Positions 11,011-26,000 of a stretch of DNA of 64,000 nucleotides are shown one piece after another. Location of the stretch: the NCBI GenBank assembly GCA_033063855.1, contig CP093829.1, forward strand, positions 18,941,537 to 19,005,536, read 5' to 3'. The number at the start of each line of letters is the position of its first letter. Position 1 is the first letter of the stretch. A program made the translations under genes and the position numbers. Under the pieces are notes generated by a model. That model saw nothing but the letters and a program-made list of their open reading frames with translations. It did not search any database and was not told where the DNA came from. The DNA comes from Smittia aterrima. Taxonomy: Eukaryota > Arthropoda > Insecta > Diptera > Chironomidae.

Positions 11011-14000
11011 AGTCGATAACGTCTTGTAACTTCTTTATCTTTTCATTCATAAAGTTCCATTCAATTAAAGTAATCACGATGTTATTAAACACATTTGCTT
11101 TGTCTCTTTAAATTTGTTGATTCGCTTCTCAGAATAATTTTCCACGGTTCATGAAATTCTTGAAAAGATTTGCCAAACAAAAACAGAATTCTCATTTCTT
11201 GCCTCTCGCTCATCTTCTAATTGATTCGATTTGTTGTGCAGCTTATCCGTTCAAAATGATTTATGAGAAATAATTAATTAACCGCCTTGGTTGTCTGCAC
11301 GTAAGATTTCGGAACAAATTGATGCTCTCGGGTTCCGTGGAAGCATCGATCGTTCTTTTAAGTAGAAATCGAAGAGGAGGAAATATCTAAGAAAAGCGGA
11401 TGGTTTCGCTCTCGGTCATCTCGTTATGCGGAACCTATAATAATAATAATGTTCCATAATTGATTTCCGAGGCATTATTAAAATTCTTCATCAGGATCCA
11501 TAAACAAATTATCAACGCTTGGATTTATTTTATTTTCTCTTTTTTCCTCTCATGGCATAAGCGAGAAACGTAAATTGAAAAATCGTTCGTCTAATCAAAA
11601 CCATAAACTGACAGAAAGGTTAACCAAATAAACAAATTCTTCCTCGATGGACTGTTGAATGAAATCGATCGATTCGAGTGGAGTGAAATTTTATGAGCGT
11701 GTGTTTCGTCATGCTACGAGCTCATAAATATGACTGGCGATGATAGTTGGAAATAAACAAGATTTTTTTTCTTCTTGAGAGACTCATAAGCAGGTAAAGC
11801 CTCCGACAACGAAAAGTAAAATTCATCGATGGGGGGGACGGATCGAGAGTGATTCGACAAGAACGAAACTTGCATTAATCCACGAAGTTGTGTTTGAACA
11901 AAAATAATGACAATGCTTATTTCATCGAACTCATTATCATCCTCCGACTTCGATCTGTTTCCAATCAAATTCGTCTCGACGCTTGTTTCAGCTCAGACAT
12001 TGTTACTTGAGGCAAGAAAATCTCTTAGCGACGATGATTTCTATCGCGTCGGCGTGAATTTTTGGTTGATGGAACTTCCCTCTCAGCTTTTGTTTCAAGA
12101 TAAAACGCGAGAAGTTGAAGGAGATAATGGAAACTCTTATTTCTCACCGTGAGTCGAGAGCGAAGTTTTTTTAACACCTCGGATTTGTCGCGACTTGAAT
12201 GGGCGACTTGAAAACACGAGAAGGTGGGAGACGAGATTTGAATTTCAAAGCAACTCTGAGAGCTTAAACAAAAGACTCGAGAAAAATCGCTCATTAAGGT
12301 TGCTTTCGGATTCTTTCGACACCTCGAGAATTACTTCTGTTTATGGCTTACGATGTGTAGATACTGAGACTTGCGCAACGCCAAATATAGAAGACAATAT
12401 AAAGTTTCAAGCACTATCATTAGACTCCGTTCTTCACGCCATTACTTCGAATGAGTTTGTCGAAAAATTGCGCAAAAACAGAACTTTGCTGCTTGTCTTC
12501 TTCTCCGTGAGATTGCCGTATCACTTTCAAGAGGTGCCATGATTGCTGTGTACAAACTGGGATTAGGACGGAATGTAATGAAGCGAAGGAACTTACGATT
12601 AAGCGGTCGATGAACTCTTTGAAGAAGCAACAGAGAAACAAAGATCGTCATTTGCTACCTGATTTCAAATGAGCCTAAACAAGCAGTGAAATGGTCAAAT
12701 GATGTGAATAGAGAAGTAACTAACTTAATTGACTCTCTTAGAACTGCCAATTGCTGCTCATGAACAAGATAAAATCTAAAAGGTGTTTTGACTTGCTAGA
12801 ATTAATTGCGCCGCTTTTTATTTAATTACAAAGAACGAATCACAACAAAATCGAAGAGTTCAAGAGAATTTCGTAAGAATCATTAACTGCGAAGCATCAA
12901 GTTCGGAGTCACTTGATGTGTTGTTAAATGATTCAATGAGAAACAGCAGGAAATGCAAAACTTCGTCACAGGGAGCGTTGCTGCTGTGATCTCCGATGAG
13001 CCTTGACGTGAATAAATGTTTGACATTTTACACATTGTCCCTAACTTCAAAACTGTAAGCCAACCACGTCTGTTCTCCCTTAATTTCATTCACTTCAATA
13101 ACAAAGTAATTACAGTAATCTTCGGCAATCACCAACGACGTCATTTCTTTCTCGTTTCAAGTTAGCAGTTCATTCAGTTACGATTATTCAATTGATTTAT
13201 TCTAACACATTTTTTCAATGAGGAACCAGCATGAGGGTCAAACGAACTAAATCATCAGTTGAGAGTGAAACTCGAGATCACAGCAAACCTGGAAATCTCA
13301 TTCGAATCCCCTGAAACCCAAAGTTGACGATGCTCGTTCTGTTACAAAATTACTACTCGGCATAAACATTTGGGAGGCAAACATTGATGTTTATTGTTAT
13401 CGTTTCCATAAATTCATAACGTTTTGTTATTCTTCTTGCTTAATATCGGTTGCAGCTGTTGATGATCGTAACGCTAAGCCGTTTGCAGTGCACTTTCTGC
13501 ATCGTGATAAATGCTCTTTGGGTGCACATCGAAAGGCGATTAATTCGATTTAATATTTCACAACCCGAAGAGAAGCTTGAAACTTTATCGGAAATTTCTG
13601 CTCAGTTTTTGGTTTGAATGAGACGAGTTGAGACGAAGAGGATTATAAACCCAATATTGCATGCTAGGGCGAGTTTCAGATATTGGAAAAAATAATCTTC
13701 ATTATAAAATAAATTGAATTTCATTTGCTGTGGCAGGAGAGAAATATTTCCTCTTCCAATCGATTGGCGTTAATGAAAAGGGAACAAAGATTGTTGGCAA
13801 ACAATATTAGGCCGGTGAGATCGAAATGAAAGCGAATCTCTTTGTGTTTGCAAATCGATATGTGATAACAATGTGCTCAGAGGCCCATAAGAAAATCGAA
13901 GCGACTAGACTGGAAGCAATTTCCTTTCCAAGTTGATTTATCTTCCCTTCTCAACTTGCACGTTCAAACAAATGCAGCGACTTTTCCTTTTTCAATGTCA

Positions 14001-17000
14001 CAAGCAGCGTCTCGTCTACACATGTGCAAAGAAATTAATTTTGAAGGTTTGTCGAAGCGAGTCGGATTTTCAAGTGCAAAACTTCTCTTTCGAAGAATTA
14101 GAGAAACAATCTCTCGACGACGACATTAAGCCTCGACTCATCCCGAGTTGAAAAGTGAAATTAATATGCAAGGAGAACGACTCAAGCACCCTCACCAGAC
14201 ATGACATAACTCTCTCACTCGAGGAGGAAAAAAAATGAAACAAAATGAAGCGAGGGTCGAAGCAAGAGTGAGAGAAACACTAACAAAGTCAAAGCAAGTA
14301 CGAGCGTATTTTCAAAACATAAATCTCCCCTTATTTTTCAATTAAATTCTTCGTTCTTCCACTGCAGCTCTCGAGACGTTCGAACAGATGAATTGAAAAA
14401 TGCAAGCGACGAGATGAGGAAAAAAAAGACCAGAAGCGGAGCTCTCGATTCAACTCTGCAGTCAAACGAGCCTAATTGCTCACCAGATGCGGCAATTCCT
14501 TCGATTTTTCCCTCGAACTCTTCATCTCGAATTGCTCTCGAATTCAAACCGCCGCCCTCCATCCTGCTCGACACATGACACGTTCTCGCATTTGCATCAC
14601 ACACGAAATGAAAGTTTGCGTATCTACTTCCATAAATTTATTTCTGCACAGACGGCTGGGTGGTTTAAAATAGAAACTCACGCTCCCGCCTTTCCCTTTG
14701 TAAAGTCTCTTTTGCTGTTTCGATGTTGTAGCATTTCCATTTATTAAGGTTGATGCATTGCCTTATTTCCTGAGCGTGGAAATTGTGTACGACCGTCAAA
14801 TAAATGCGAGGGACACGTGCCGAAGCCGTTTACAGTTTGATTGAGATGGCTGATGCAGGTCCCGCCACGGCTAACCGCTCTATCAGTAAATCGACAAATT
14901 TTATTGTATGCTAATCGTCCTTTCTGAGTTTACGATGTGAACGTAACTCTGTTCAAATATTTAAAATTGAAAATTGCTTGCGATTGACTGGAAGGGCTTT
15001 ATTGAGTTCTGGAAATTTATTCCGACAGGGGCTGCTTTGCTTACTCAAGTTGTCAGAAGTTGGAACGAACAAGCAGAAGACCAACAATCTAATTGAGAAC
15101 GATTTGAATCACAGTGATGACATTTTATAATTTAATTGAAATTGAGAAGGGGAAGTGCAATAAAATTAATTGACATTTACGAGCGAGTGGCAGTCTCGTT
15201 ACTAGATAAAGTCTTGATTGAATTGCGTCTGCACAAATTGATGGGAATTTGATATCGAAGCAACATTAATTGATACAATTAACTGGAGACTTTTGACCTT
15301 CAAGTTATTTGATCTGCTTTCAACTGAAAGTGTAGCAATCTTTTCGGAAATATCAAGTAACGTTCCCGAAAACGTTGAACTTCAATTAATTACATAAGCT
15401 TGTGTTCGAGAAACTCATTAAACACGTTTAACTTGCATCAAAAGTTCTCATCATTGCATTCGTCAAGACCACACAAAGCAAGCAAGACCAGCGAGAGATG
15501 AAGAAGAATGAAAACACGATTTCAACAATGTAAGGTGCTCTCCAATATTGTTCGAGATTCCAACTATCTCCGCTTGTTCATAACGAGCACCACATTGAGT
15601 CGTTCACAAAACGCTTCGAGAGATTAAATTTGTAGCTTGAGAAGTTTACGAAGAAGAACGAAAAAAGTTTGAATGACTCAAAAATTCCATTTTCATCTTT
15701 CGTTTCATTGAATCTCTCGCAGATTCTTGAAATTATTATCTCAAATCGTATTTTTGTTCCTGACACTCTTCGCTGTTTATTGCCGCAATTCTTTCTGTTC
15801 GTCGTTACTTTTTCCCGAAGTTATTGCCGCTTAGAAGTGATAGAGCGCCGAAATATCTTTTATTGTCGATTTAGCAGAAGAAGAAAGAGACGATTTTTTT
15901 CTGATGGAATTTATGACAACTCTTGATGGTCTGGATGAAGACGAACGATGACTCTTCACCGTTAAACAAGTTCTCGGACTCCTCCAATCATTGAAAAGCC
16001 ATTAAACGATTATTTACCGCAGCAGTCAAAACATTTTATAAATGAAGCCAAAGCCGAAATAGCGCGCGGTATCTAAATTCAATTAGTCGAACAACACGAT
16101 ATCGTTGGGAGAATTAATTTTGGGAACAGTTCTCGGCTGCATTTCTCACTAGAAGCGGGACATGCCGGTAATGATAAATTGATTCCATCGATATTAAAAC
16201 CCTATGAAGGAAAATGACCGATCATTAATAACGCTGAATGTTTCTCAAGAAATTGTTACGCAATTAAGGCAGCAGATACGTGAAAAGTCTTAAGCCGCGA
16301 GTGAGTATCGAGAAGAGATAATTGCAAATGATGCTGAACAGTTATTTCCTTCACTATTGAGAGTTCAATCAAAATGTGATCTCTACGCGCCGGTCGATGA
16401 GATTTATTGATGTTTGAAATATAATTTAAAGTGAGAAGAAGAAGCAGCGAGTTCAAAGAACGAAATATTTTTCCGCTGAAAGATTTACTCGCAATTGAAA
16501 ATGAAGAAAGAATTTTATCTGCCGGTAATCAATATAATTCGATCTCGCTCGCTCTGAACTTCGAGAAACTAATAAAATCGGAATCGGAGCATTAAAAATT
16601 CCAATATCTTCCCATCTGCGGCCGGAGCATTAAAATTATTTGTATTTTACTCGATTTGGACGTTATGAGAGTTTAATGCGCAACATAAAAATCATCCGCT
16701 GAGTTTTTTTTTGCGGCAATAAATTGTGCTGTTGTTATATTTAGAGATAGAACGTTGGGGAGCGCAATTAGATGAAGCGCAATCTAGTGTGCGGATCGAA
16801 TGGAATAAATCGAGGGCAAGGCGGGGATGGAAGAGCGATGAGCTCACGCTGAACGATTCAATTATGGGTTTGAAGTTAAACTCGGCAGACTTTTCCAATC
16901 AGAAGCGAACATCTTCTGCATTTGATTGCGGTGAATCAGAAATCGATTCTAAACTTAATTAAAAACTTTTCAAGATCGTAACGAATGCGATTATAATTTC

Positions 17001-20000
17001 GCGTCGAATTAACTTCTGATGGGAACCTCAGCAGAGTGTCGAACAGTAAATGCTTTAAAGGTTTTACGATAAGCGCGACGTGCACTTTGCTATGTTTGAT
17101 AACTTTACAACTCAATACGTGATTGAGCAACTTACTCGACCCATTTCTACTTCTCCTTATTCCTTTGCCTTCAATAAAACTTGCATTTCATTCTCCTCAT
17201 GCGCACAGCTTGTCGAGCTTGGCCCAATAAATTTTAATTAAAGCTTAACATTTAATCCTCTCAGAGCTGACTTTTATTTCTTTTTTTCTCTCTCTGAACA
17301 ATGAACAGGACGGTCGCGTTCACGGGATTTCCATCAATACACTGATTGAGCGATAAATGCGATTTTCCAATTTAATGACGAAACTGTCAGCAAGCAAATC
17401 TCTTGGAACTGAGTGAAGCGAGGGAGTAAATTCAATTTCAAGCTCCTAAGCATTTCGAAAATGTTCCCACAGCCTCTGCTGTCTTTATCAGCTTCTCGCT
17501 GAATTTTCCTTCCATTAGTCGACAGCAAAGTAACGAAGAATGTGAAAGACATTTCTCCGGGGCTCAGAGTTTTTAAAGAGCAGAAATGCCAAAATCGATT
17601 CTCTGAGTTAATTTATCTCATCACGTTTTCCGAATAAATAATCCCGTATCAAACATGAGAATGCTCTTCTCCATATTTTCTCCCCCCAACCAGTAACCCA
17701 TCGTTAAGATAAATGCTTTTCGTTACTCCAATTCGCTTCAAGACCAATGCATCACACTTTTCTTTACGGCTCAAGAAGAAGACGAGCAAGGCGAGGATGA
17801 CTCGCAACATTACAATTCCCCCATTCATTTGTTAAGTTATTTATGATGATTGCACCAATTTTGCTGATTCTGGCGGGCAAACAATGACAGAAACACAATA
17901 AATGCACCTTCTAGCATCTCTCGGATAAATAAGAAGCAGCAAACATAATTTAATGGCACGGCGAGTGCACGATGAGGAGAACAAGAGTCCTAAACGATAA
18001 TAAATAACGATGGAACAAGAGAACGAGAATATTCACGAGTCGTCTTTGCCTTTAATGAAGAATAAATAAATTGTGTCGCTTGCGAAATGAATAGCATCGC
18101 ATAAATAAACGCGCGGGCTTGAGCTTACAACATGCTTTCACAATAAATATCTTAAGTGGAAGGGAATTAGCTTGAACAAACATTCGGTGAGCTCCTAATG
18201 CAGGAGAATATTTGAACAAAATATCGCATTGGAATCAGTTGAGCTTCGATGTCGGCCGCAAACCGAAAACAAGCAGCGTCTTCTCACGATTTCCGTTTCT
18301 TTCGCTTCCAGTAAGAAGTGGATCGAGTCGGGAAAGCATAATTTATGTTGTTCATTGCTCGAATACAAAAGGCCATTACATAAATATTGCTCACTCGTCG
18401 CAAATATTTTGGATTACAAGTGTTTGTGAAGCCTTCGCTCTTTCATCGAACGAAATATTTCTCTTCTTCAGCTCGATAAAGTAATCGCTAACATTGATTT
18501 CGTCTTTCGTCTTCTCCCCTTCGATTAAACGCCGCATTTCAGTGCCGGCTGTCTCGTAAACTTTAAAAGGTCTAAACATGAAATTTCCTCGATCAAAAAT
18601 CAGTGAACGTTGAATTGAAGCTCATTCAACTACCAAACACGTTCGGGTGATTGGTTTTCTCGGGCAAAGTGTAAAAGAAAGGAAGACGAAGTTGGATGAA
18701 GTCTTAAAAGCAAAAGTTCTTTGTACTGACTTCATGAATAACTAATGAAAGTAAATTTCTAGTTGCTACTTCATCTAATGCTTCCTACGAAGACTTTTCC
18801 ATCCCTTTTGATGATCTGCCTACCGGAAAAGCATTGCGACATTAAATTTTGATGAATCAATTACGAAGCGTCAACTAAAAAGAACGAGCGACTCCAGGTT
18901 TCTTCATCATTGACATTTCTGATTTGTTGTTTTTTTGAAAACATTTCTTGCGCAGTGCGCTCGCAAACATTGTAGAGCTCTCTAGTTGAATAAAGAATGA
19001 GCTGCCAAAATGAAGTTTAATCAAAATCTCCGCCACCTTTCGACTCTGAATTCTCTGCTGTTGAAAGATTCCCTTTCGTCAACGACAAGAAAAAGTTTTG
19101 AGGCAATGTCATAAAACTTTGACGTCGTCCAACTCAACGCAGACAGTAAAATCAACTTTCGAAAGAAATAAAATTTCTTGCATAAACATTGAAGCCCCCT
19201 CGCAAGACCCCCGGCAGATAGCTAGCGAACAAGTATAGCAATTAAAATTTATGTTTCTCGGAGACTCCAACTCGTCGATATTGATCAGATGGGACTAATA
19301 AACATTAACTGACTACAAATTCTCATGAATTGGTGAAGCTTAGAAAAACAAATCTTTGCTTAAATTACGCAACCGACCGCTCCGACTACATCATCGAACA
19401 TCGAAGCTCGATCAAAGATTCTATTTAGTTGGTAATTTATGTAAACGACTTGAGCATCGCTCAGAAAGCATTCGCGTTGGAAATAAAAGAAGGAACATCT
19501 CTAAAGCTCTAAAGACCATGTTCGATGATCTCAAAGATTCGTCGACAACAACAGTTCGTTTTCTCCATGAATAGACTTCTCTCGTTTAACATTAATTCAA
19601 TCAGATTCAGACTTGCTCTGTTTATGTTTATCTCATCTCTTCATGTGTGTTTTGCTTTGCTGCCCTAAAAATGCTTTGCTTCTGTGTTTCGTAATCATTG
19701 AGTTCCTCGAATTACTTTTTCAAAGGTTCTTGAAGAAAATATCAAGTTCGGAAAAGGATTTCTCAGTCCTCGTCCTAATAAAAATGCCTTCGAGGACTTT
19801 AACAGAGCTCCGACGAATTGTGCACAAAAAAAAATTAAAATTCTTGTTTGTTTTTTTGCTGCTTTTGTTTGCATTCGCTCTTCCTGCTTCTCTGATTTAT
19901 TTAAAACGCTTGGGGTCAATCTCGAGTTGAGAATCTAAGAACGAAATGTTCGTTCCATCGGAGATAAGGCGTGTGTAGCGTAGAAGCGACAGTCGGAGTA

Positions 20001-23000
20001 TAATTTATCCGCCGAAATGCTATCAACGAGAAGAGATCTCTTGGACTGACCAGGCTTATCTCTCGAAGTGGACAAGAACAACTTTTGACATAAAGCGCAA
20101 TTACACGCTGTTTGTCTCATGCAAGTTCCCGAACATAATCTACCTTAATGACGATCATTTGATTACGTATTCCTACGAGAATATTTTTCTGAGGAGATAA
20201 AAGAAAGCGCCGGTTGGAATGTTAATAAATTGACTTGTGAGAGGAGACAAGAAGTTTTTCGAATTAACAAATCTTCACGTTTTCTCGTTTCCTTCGTTTT
20301 CTTTAACTATGATGACAGAGAACATCATCAAGCGACTCTAAAATTGTTCTAAGCTCTAATTTGTCGTTACCTTAACAGATTATGATGAATTCATTGTCTC
20401 AACAACTTCACTTCGTTAACGATATCTGAGATTTCCGATGTGTTCACCGCAATTAAACGAAAGCCCCGGTAGCAGAGCTCTCGATTCTATTTCTGTAATT
20501 TCCAATTTATTTTCATCTCTCGTTACTGACTTGTGACCTCTCTCGTTCTGACTGGAAATTGATTTCTTTGTGCTTGCCATCGATACCGAAGCTGCGGCTA
20601 TTGATTGCTTCAAGTCTGAATTTGCAAACTTAACGAAATTACTTTCCAATCTCTCACGTAATCCTTAAATTGATTAAAGTTGCAGTGGAAAGCTTTCGCG
20701 CCGCATGTTTCTCACAATAAAAGCTAATTATTGATTTTATGGATGTTTAAGAATTAATTGAATTTAATTAAATATTCATTCTCCTCCTCCCTGTCCGATA
20801 AAATTTTTATGTCGAGTTTTATTGTTCTGGTACCTTTGTTGATCTAATTTGAATATGAATGCAGACCAGGCGAGAGTTTGAGGTTGGAATCACGGCGGTG
20901 AGTCAATGTCCCTTGAGCTGAGGGGCCATCACAAATCAATGACATTACTGACGGAGACTCACTCGCCATCAAATCAAAAACAGATAAAATGAGCTCAATA
21001 TTTACGCAGATAGTTTGATGGTTTTAACACATTTTGTTTGGTGATTACTAATTAATTTGCCCTGATGAATATTTTACGCATAAATAGTGAAAACCGAATC
21101 GTTTTAGTCACATCAAAGTATTTTTCACAGGCCGTTGACTTCTCCCCATGACTCTCCGCTAAATGTTTCATTAAGATTTTTTGTTTATCGATAAATTGTT
21201 GAAAATGTTTTCCAATCAATTAATATTCCTGTAATAATTCATCAACAGCGACAAAGCAGAGAAATTTCATTAGGTTCATGTTAATCGAATTGAAATTCTT
21301 CGCTTGAAACGAAACGAAAGGAATAAACTCAAAACATCCAATCTGATCGCGTCATTAATGTTTTGGGTGACAGACACACACGAGAATAAAGCCACGAACT
21401 GTTCTCAAGTGTGTCAGAAGTTGCGGCATGCGATTGATGTTGAGATATAATCAGTTACTCGTACCGATCTGTGGTTGCGAGAGAGAATAACGAAGTGATC
21501 GTCTCGATATGCGTGAGACAGATGGGAAGATAAATGATTCTGTCACAGACAACAAAACGCGATGCGCTGCCTTTCTCACCGCCAGACCAATTAACATCAA
21601 GCCAAACGAAACTTTAGGACCTTGAGTTCGTAAAGCGATTAAGCAAAACGTCGAAAGAATCCGTCACGAGTCATGAAGCTGTTCATGTGAGTCAAAATAA
21701 TTGAATTTATCATCATTAAGTCTCAAATTCCCAAAGAAATTAATTTTCCTCTCGAAGATTTCACGGCATTAAACATAAATCTCATTGTCGCTGTCATCAG
21801 TTGTGCTGATAGCGCAGTGTTAAGTCTTCCGGGACTAACCCAGAAATATCAATCTGCCAACAAAATGAAACATTCTCCGACCCCATGACGATGATTGAGA
21901 CTGAAAAATCGAGCAAGCAAACAGGAAAATGAGAACTCACAGGCAATAATCAATAACGTGTCTCATCATAAACGTCAGACATCTCTCTCTGTTCAGTGTG
22001 AATTTGGAATTAATCTAATTTTACTTTCGAGATAAAACTCGTAGCGTTGATGCTCTAATGATTTGTTTACGTCATTCGTTTGATTAGCGTGAACTAAAAA
22101 ATCTGCGCCACGACGACTTGTCTCGAGCATATAAACTCGGCATTCATGAATAATGTTGCTTTACGTTTTGTTTCGTCTGAGACACAGGCCGGGTTAGGGA
22201 GTGAAGCGAGGGGTGGAAAGGAAAACGAACAAGGGAATGAGAGAAGCCTCGCTGAGATTGCATGCAAGTGCCTCGCTAATGTCACTTGGACTGAAATGAA
22301 ATAAAATTTTCTCTTGAACTGCTTGCAGGCAAACAACTCGAATTGAAAAACGCAAACGAAACATCAAAATTGAAATAAAGAATTTCTTTTCTAAGGCAAA
22401 CGAGAATTTCTTTTCTCTCTATCTCGAGAAATATAATTCATCAAACTGAGTCCCCCACGCACTAACACACACACACTCACGAGGCGTGAAACTTTTTATT
22501 TTGCAGATCCTCAAAGAAAGCGACTCAAAGGAACGTAAAGTTTCCCTTTTTTCCTTCATCCTCCCAGCACTCGCACACATTTTCCTTTCACAACTTTCCT
22601 CGCTCGCATTTCGACAGCCATATTTGTTTTTTCCTTTTTGGATTTCTTCGCCTCGTCGACTCGCTTCGATTTTTCTTCTTTTCTCCGAAAATAACTTGCG
22701 AAGAAGCATTTCCACGAAAATTTCTTAATCAGAATCGTTGCCCGTTCGCAAATTAAATTATTAAAGGAAATCGACTGCGGTTTAACGACCAACCGAACCT
22801 TTTTCGCCAATGGTGCTGCGCCCATTCGACAGACGAAAAGGTGGAATGAAAAATTGCTTTCATACCTTCACTCCTTGTGCCTGCTCTCGTCTCCTCGAAC
22901 AAAATATCCAATTTTCTGACGAATAATCCAAGGAAACTTCGCGAAAACTTTCACAGTTTCTTTAATTTGTAATTTTCCTTCACTTTTCCACTGATTCTCC

Positions 23001-26000
23001 TTGGGATTTGGCTTCAGCAGCGAAAATTTTCCCTTCTTCTGCTGGGTTAATGGCCATTCACCATTTGTGAAAAAATTTTCCTCATGCGACTTTTCCTTTT
23101 CGTTTTCTCGCTTTTCCACACAGAAAACACGAAATTCAATCACAAAATTCAACTACATCCCAAAGTATCTATCGATTCACTATAAATTAACTAACAATTT
23201 AATTGATTAATTAATGAAAACTGAATTTTTTCGTTGGGACGAGTTATTTGCACATCCGCTTTCACGAAGAATTTTCCTTCAGCTAAACTCGACTCTCGTT
23301 CTTTTTTCCTCCTGCCGTAAAATCAATATCTTAACTACCCTCGCACACATCGTTGGTGATTTAACGAAACCCTCGTCGAGACATAACTGACTTGGATGTG
23401 TTTGTGATTTGTTTTTGTTGAAACGTGCACTTTCTGGGAGGGTGAGATGGCAAAAGCAAGAGCTGTAAACAGACTTTCCACCCCACAGACCCATCGTCGA
23501 CACAAATACAAACGGAGAAGTTGCATCGTTGTGGATGTTTGTGAATCAAATATCATTGAGTTTGCGTGGCTGATGTGCGAAGTGGAAAACGAGAAAACTC
23601 GTTTATTTATTAGAAAATCCTTTCGTTCAGTTTTTCCTTCTCACACTGATGACTCGCTGGATTATTCTGAGCGCTCATGTGTGAGTGACGATGCTAACTA
23701 CCGAAGAGCTCGTTACAGTTTGTTGCATGGAGTGAGCGGCAAAAGCGGAAAGAAAGACAACAGAGAGAAAGCTCTCGTACTATTATGTATTCGCTCGCAG
23801 TGACATAATCCACGCTACGCAAAGCAAAGGAACAAGTGCGATTTCAATAAAATGCTCTCTCATGACTTTCTTAATGATTCAAGAGTTTATTAGGATTCTC
23901 AGACCTTTCGACGATCCCTTCTAAAATATCATGTGTCAGGTGCACAAAGTCAAAGCAGTGAATTCATCAGTTGCAGTCTGCAAAAGGGGTAGAGCTCTCT
24001 ACGTGAACAAAAAGAGAATAAGTGAGAGAGTCATTTATCTTGCAGATGTCCCAAAACAGGCAAAAGGGAAAAGTTTTTGTCTCGAAGTTGTTTCCCTCGA
24101 TAATTGATGCTCCAACGGTGGTAATTGCTTTTTCATTAGTTCCAAGCAACTCAAATATTTCAAACGCACCCACAAAGCTTTCTCGTCCAACCAAAGCGTA
24201 AGTGTTTAACTAACAAACGTCTAATGTTGCTTTTGTTTTCTTTGTTAACGTTCGAATAACTTTTTCATTTGTTCAAGTGAACAAAAATAATGTTATCCCT
24301 TGATTAGTAGGTTTGTCGTGTTAAAACGAGTTCGAGAACGCCCGCAGCACAAGCACATCGCAATCGTGGGCGAGAATAACGAAAAAAAAAATTATGAAAT
24401 ATGCAGGACTTCAGTTCTATTCGAGTGAAAGAGAGTTTAGCGTTCATGTCAACGGGGTAAGCCATCAACCCTACAACGAATAACGATCAATGATTAAAGG
24501 ATTGTTTGCGAGTGATAGAAATGAATGCAGTTTGCGGGTTTTTGTTTGCGTTGTTCATAAATCGTTATCGGCCCTGATTGAAATTTAAATCTTTAATGGG
24601 AGAACACGCTTTACGAACGTCAATTGAGTAAACATTTCTAGCTCTCGCTTTTTGTGCAATAAAAAGTTTATTTATTTTACATTTAGCTGAAGACAAACAT
24701 TTTATTTTTGTCGATGTTTACATTGAGATCGAAAATGTTTGAGATCATTAATATAAATTGCGGAATCTGAGTTAATAAAATAAACAAATGATTAACGGAT
24801 TTTGCGGTTAAATTGCAACAGAATATCTCGCGGATCTTTCGACTCATTGATCCGAGTTATTTTTTTCACGCCTTGTTTGACACACTCTCCTCTCTCTCGC
24901 GCTTCAGCCTATCGATTTACAAGATGATTTACATGGCGAAAAACCGAGTCAACTAATAAATAATGCACAACGCTACATCAGCGCTAATTCAAGCAGAAGC
25001 AGTAAATAATATCGCAGGTTTTCCGGAAGATTGCTTCCCTTGGCAGAGATATCTAAATAATTTACTAACGAATTTCCTTGGAGAGTTTAATCTTTTCATT
25101 CCACATTTTGTAGTGAAAACAAATTTACTCTTGATGAAGCGTTAGATGGAAACAAGAGCCTTTGCTCAAGTGATGAGATTCATAGGAAATCTCTCCATGA
25201 AGTGCAGTTGAAATTGTTTCGTACAGTTCACTGAGCTAGACGCAAACTGCGGTCAGTTGAAAAATTCATTTGGAGCGCGAATCGACGTTTAAAATTCCAC
25301 CGGCTAGCATCGAATAAAAAAAGATTCGTTAGATCGCCCGCAGCGTTCGATTATTGATTTGTCTACGAATCAAACGCTTTAACTCCGCAAACAAGAAAAA
25401 ATTCCCGCAGCATTCCGAAATTTAATTTAAAATGTTCCATCAACTTTTTTGCGTTCGTCTTCTCTAAGAAATCGTTAAAAGCCTTCGGATCGATGAGATG
25501 CGGCTCCAACAATCTTGTTCCACGCGTAATTTACGTAAATTGAATTATTCCTAGTTTCACTCTTGGGCATTCGACTTCATCGTTGTAGATTCAAACCGCA
25601 AATTACGCGATGGAGGAGAAAATGCCTCGCGGTGAGTTATTGGGGATCGAGAGTCGTTCATTCCTCGACCTGATGCACAACTCACGATAACCTCACTTAC
25701 CGAGAAACATCGGATTTACTGTTGATGTCGATAGCATCGAAGAAAAACTCGTCGACGCTACCAATCATCAACAAAATGAAAATGCATCGAGTAAATAAAA
25801 CTAATCCGAGAATCCTCTCAACTTCAATATGCTCTCGATGTTATTTCAATGAGAAAATATTTGCGGATCAGGAGCTTCTTCGAAAACATCAACAACCTTC
25901 GATAGTTGAAGTAAACAATTTGCTGAGAAAGATGCAAGAACTTAAGACGACGTGAAGAGCTAATCGAGAGAAGATTTAAATTCAACGTTTCGTGAGAGCA

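Noticed and set aside
19613..19930. 105-codon frame with two hydrophobic stretches, membrane-protein-like
   Set aside because: Opens on TTG, and the hydrophobicity follows from T-rich DNA (Leu/Phe/Val codons). No supporting context.
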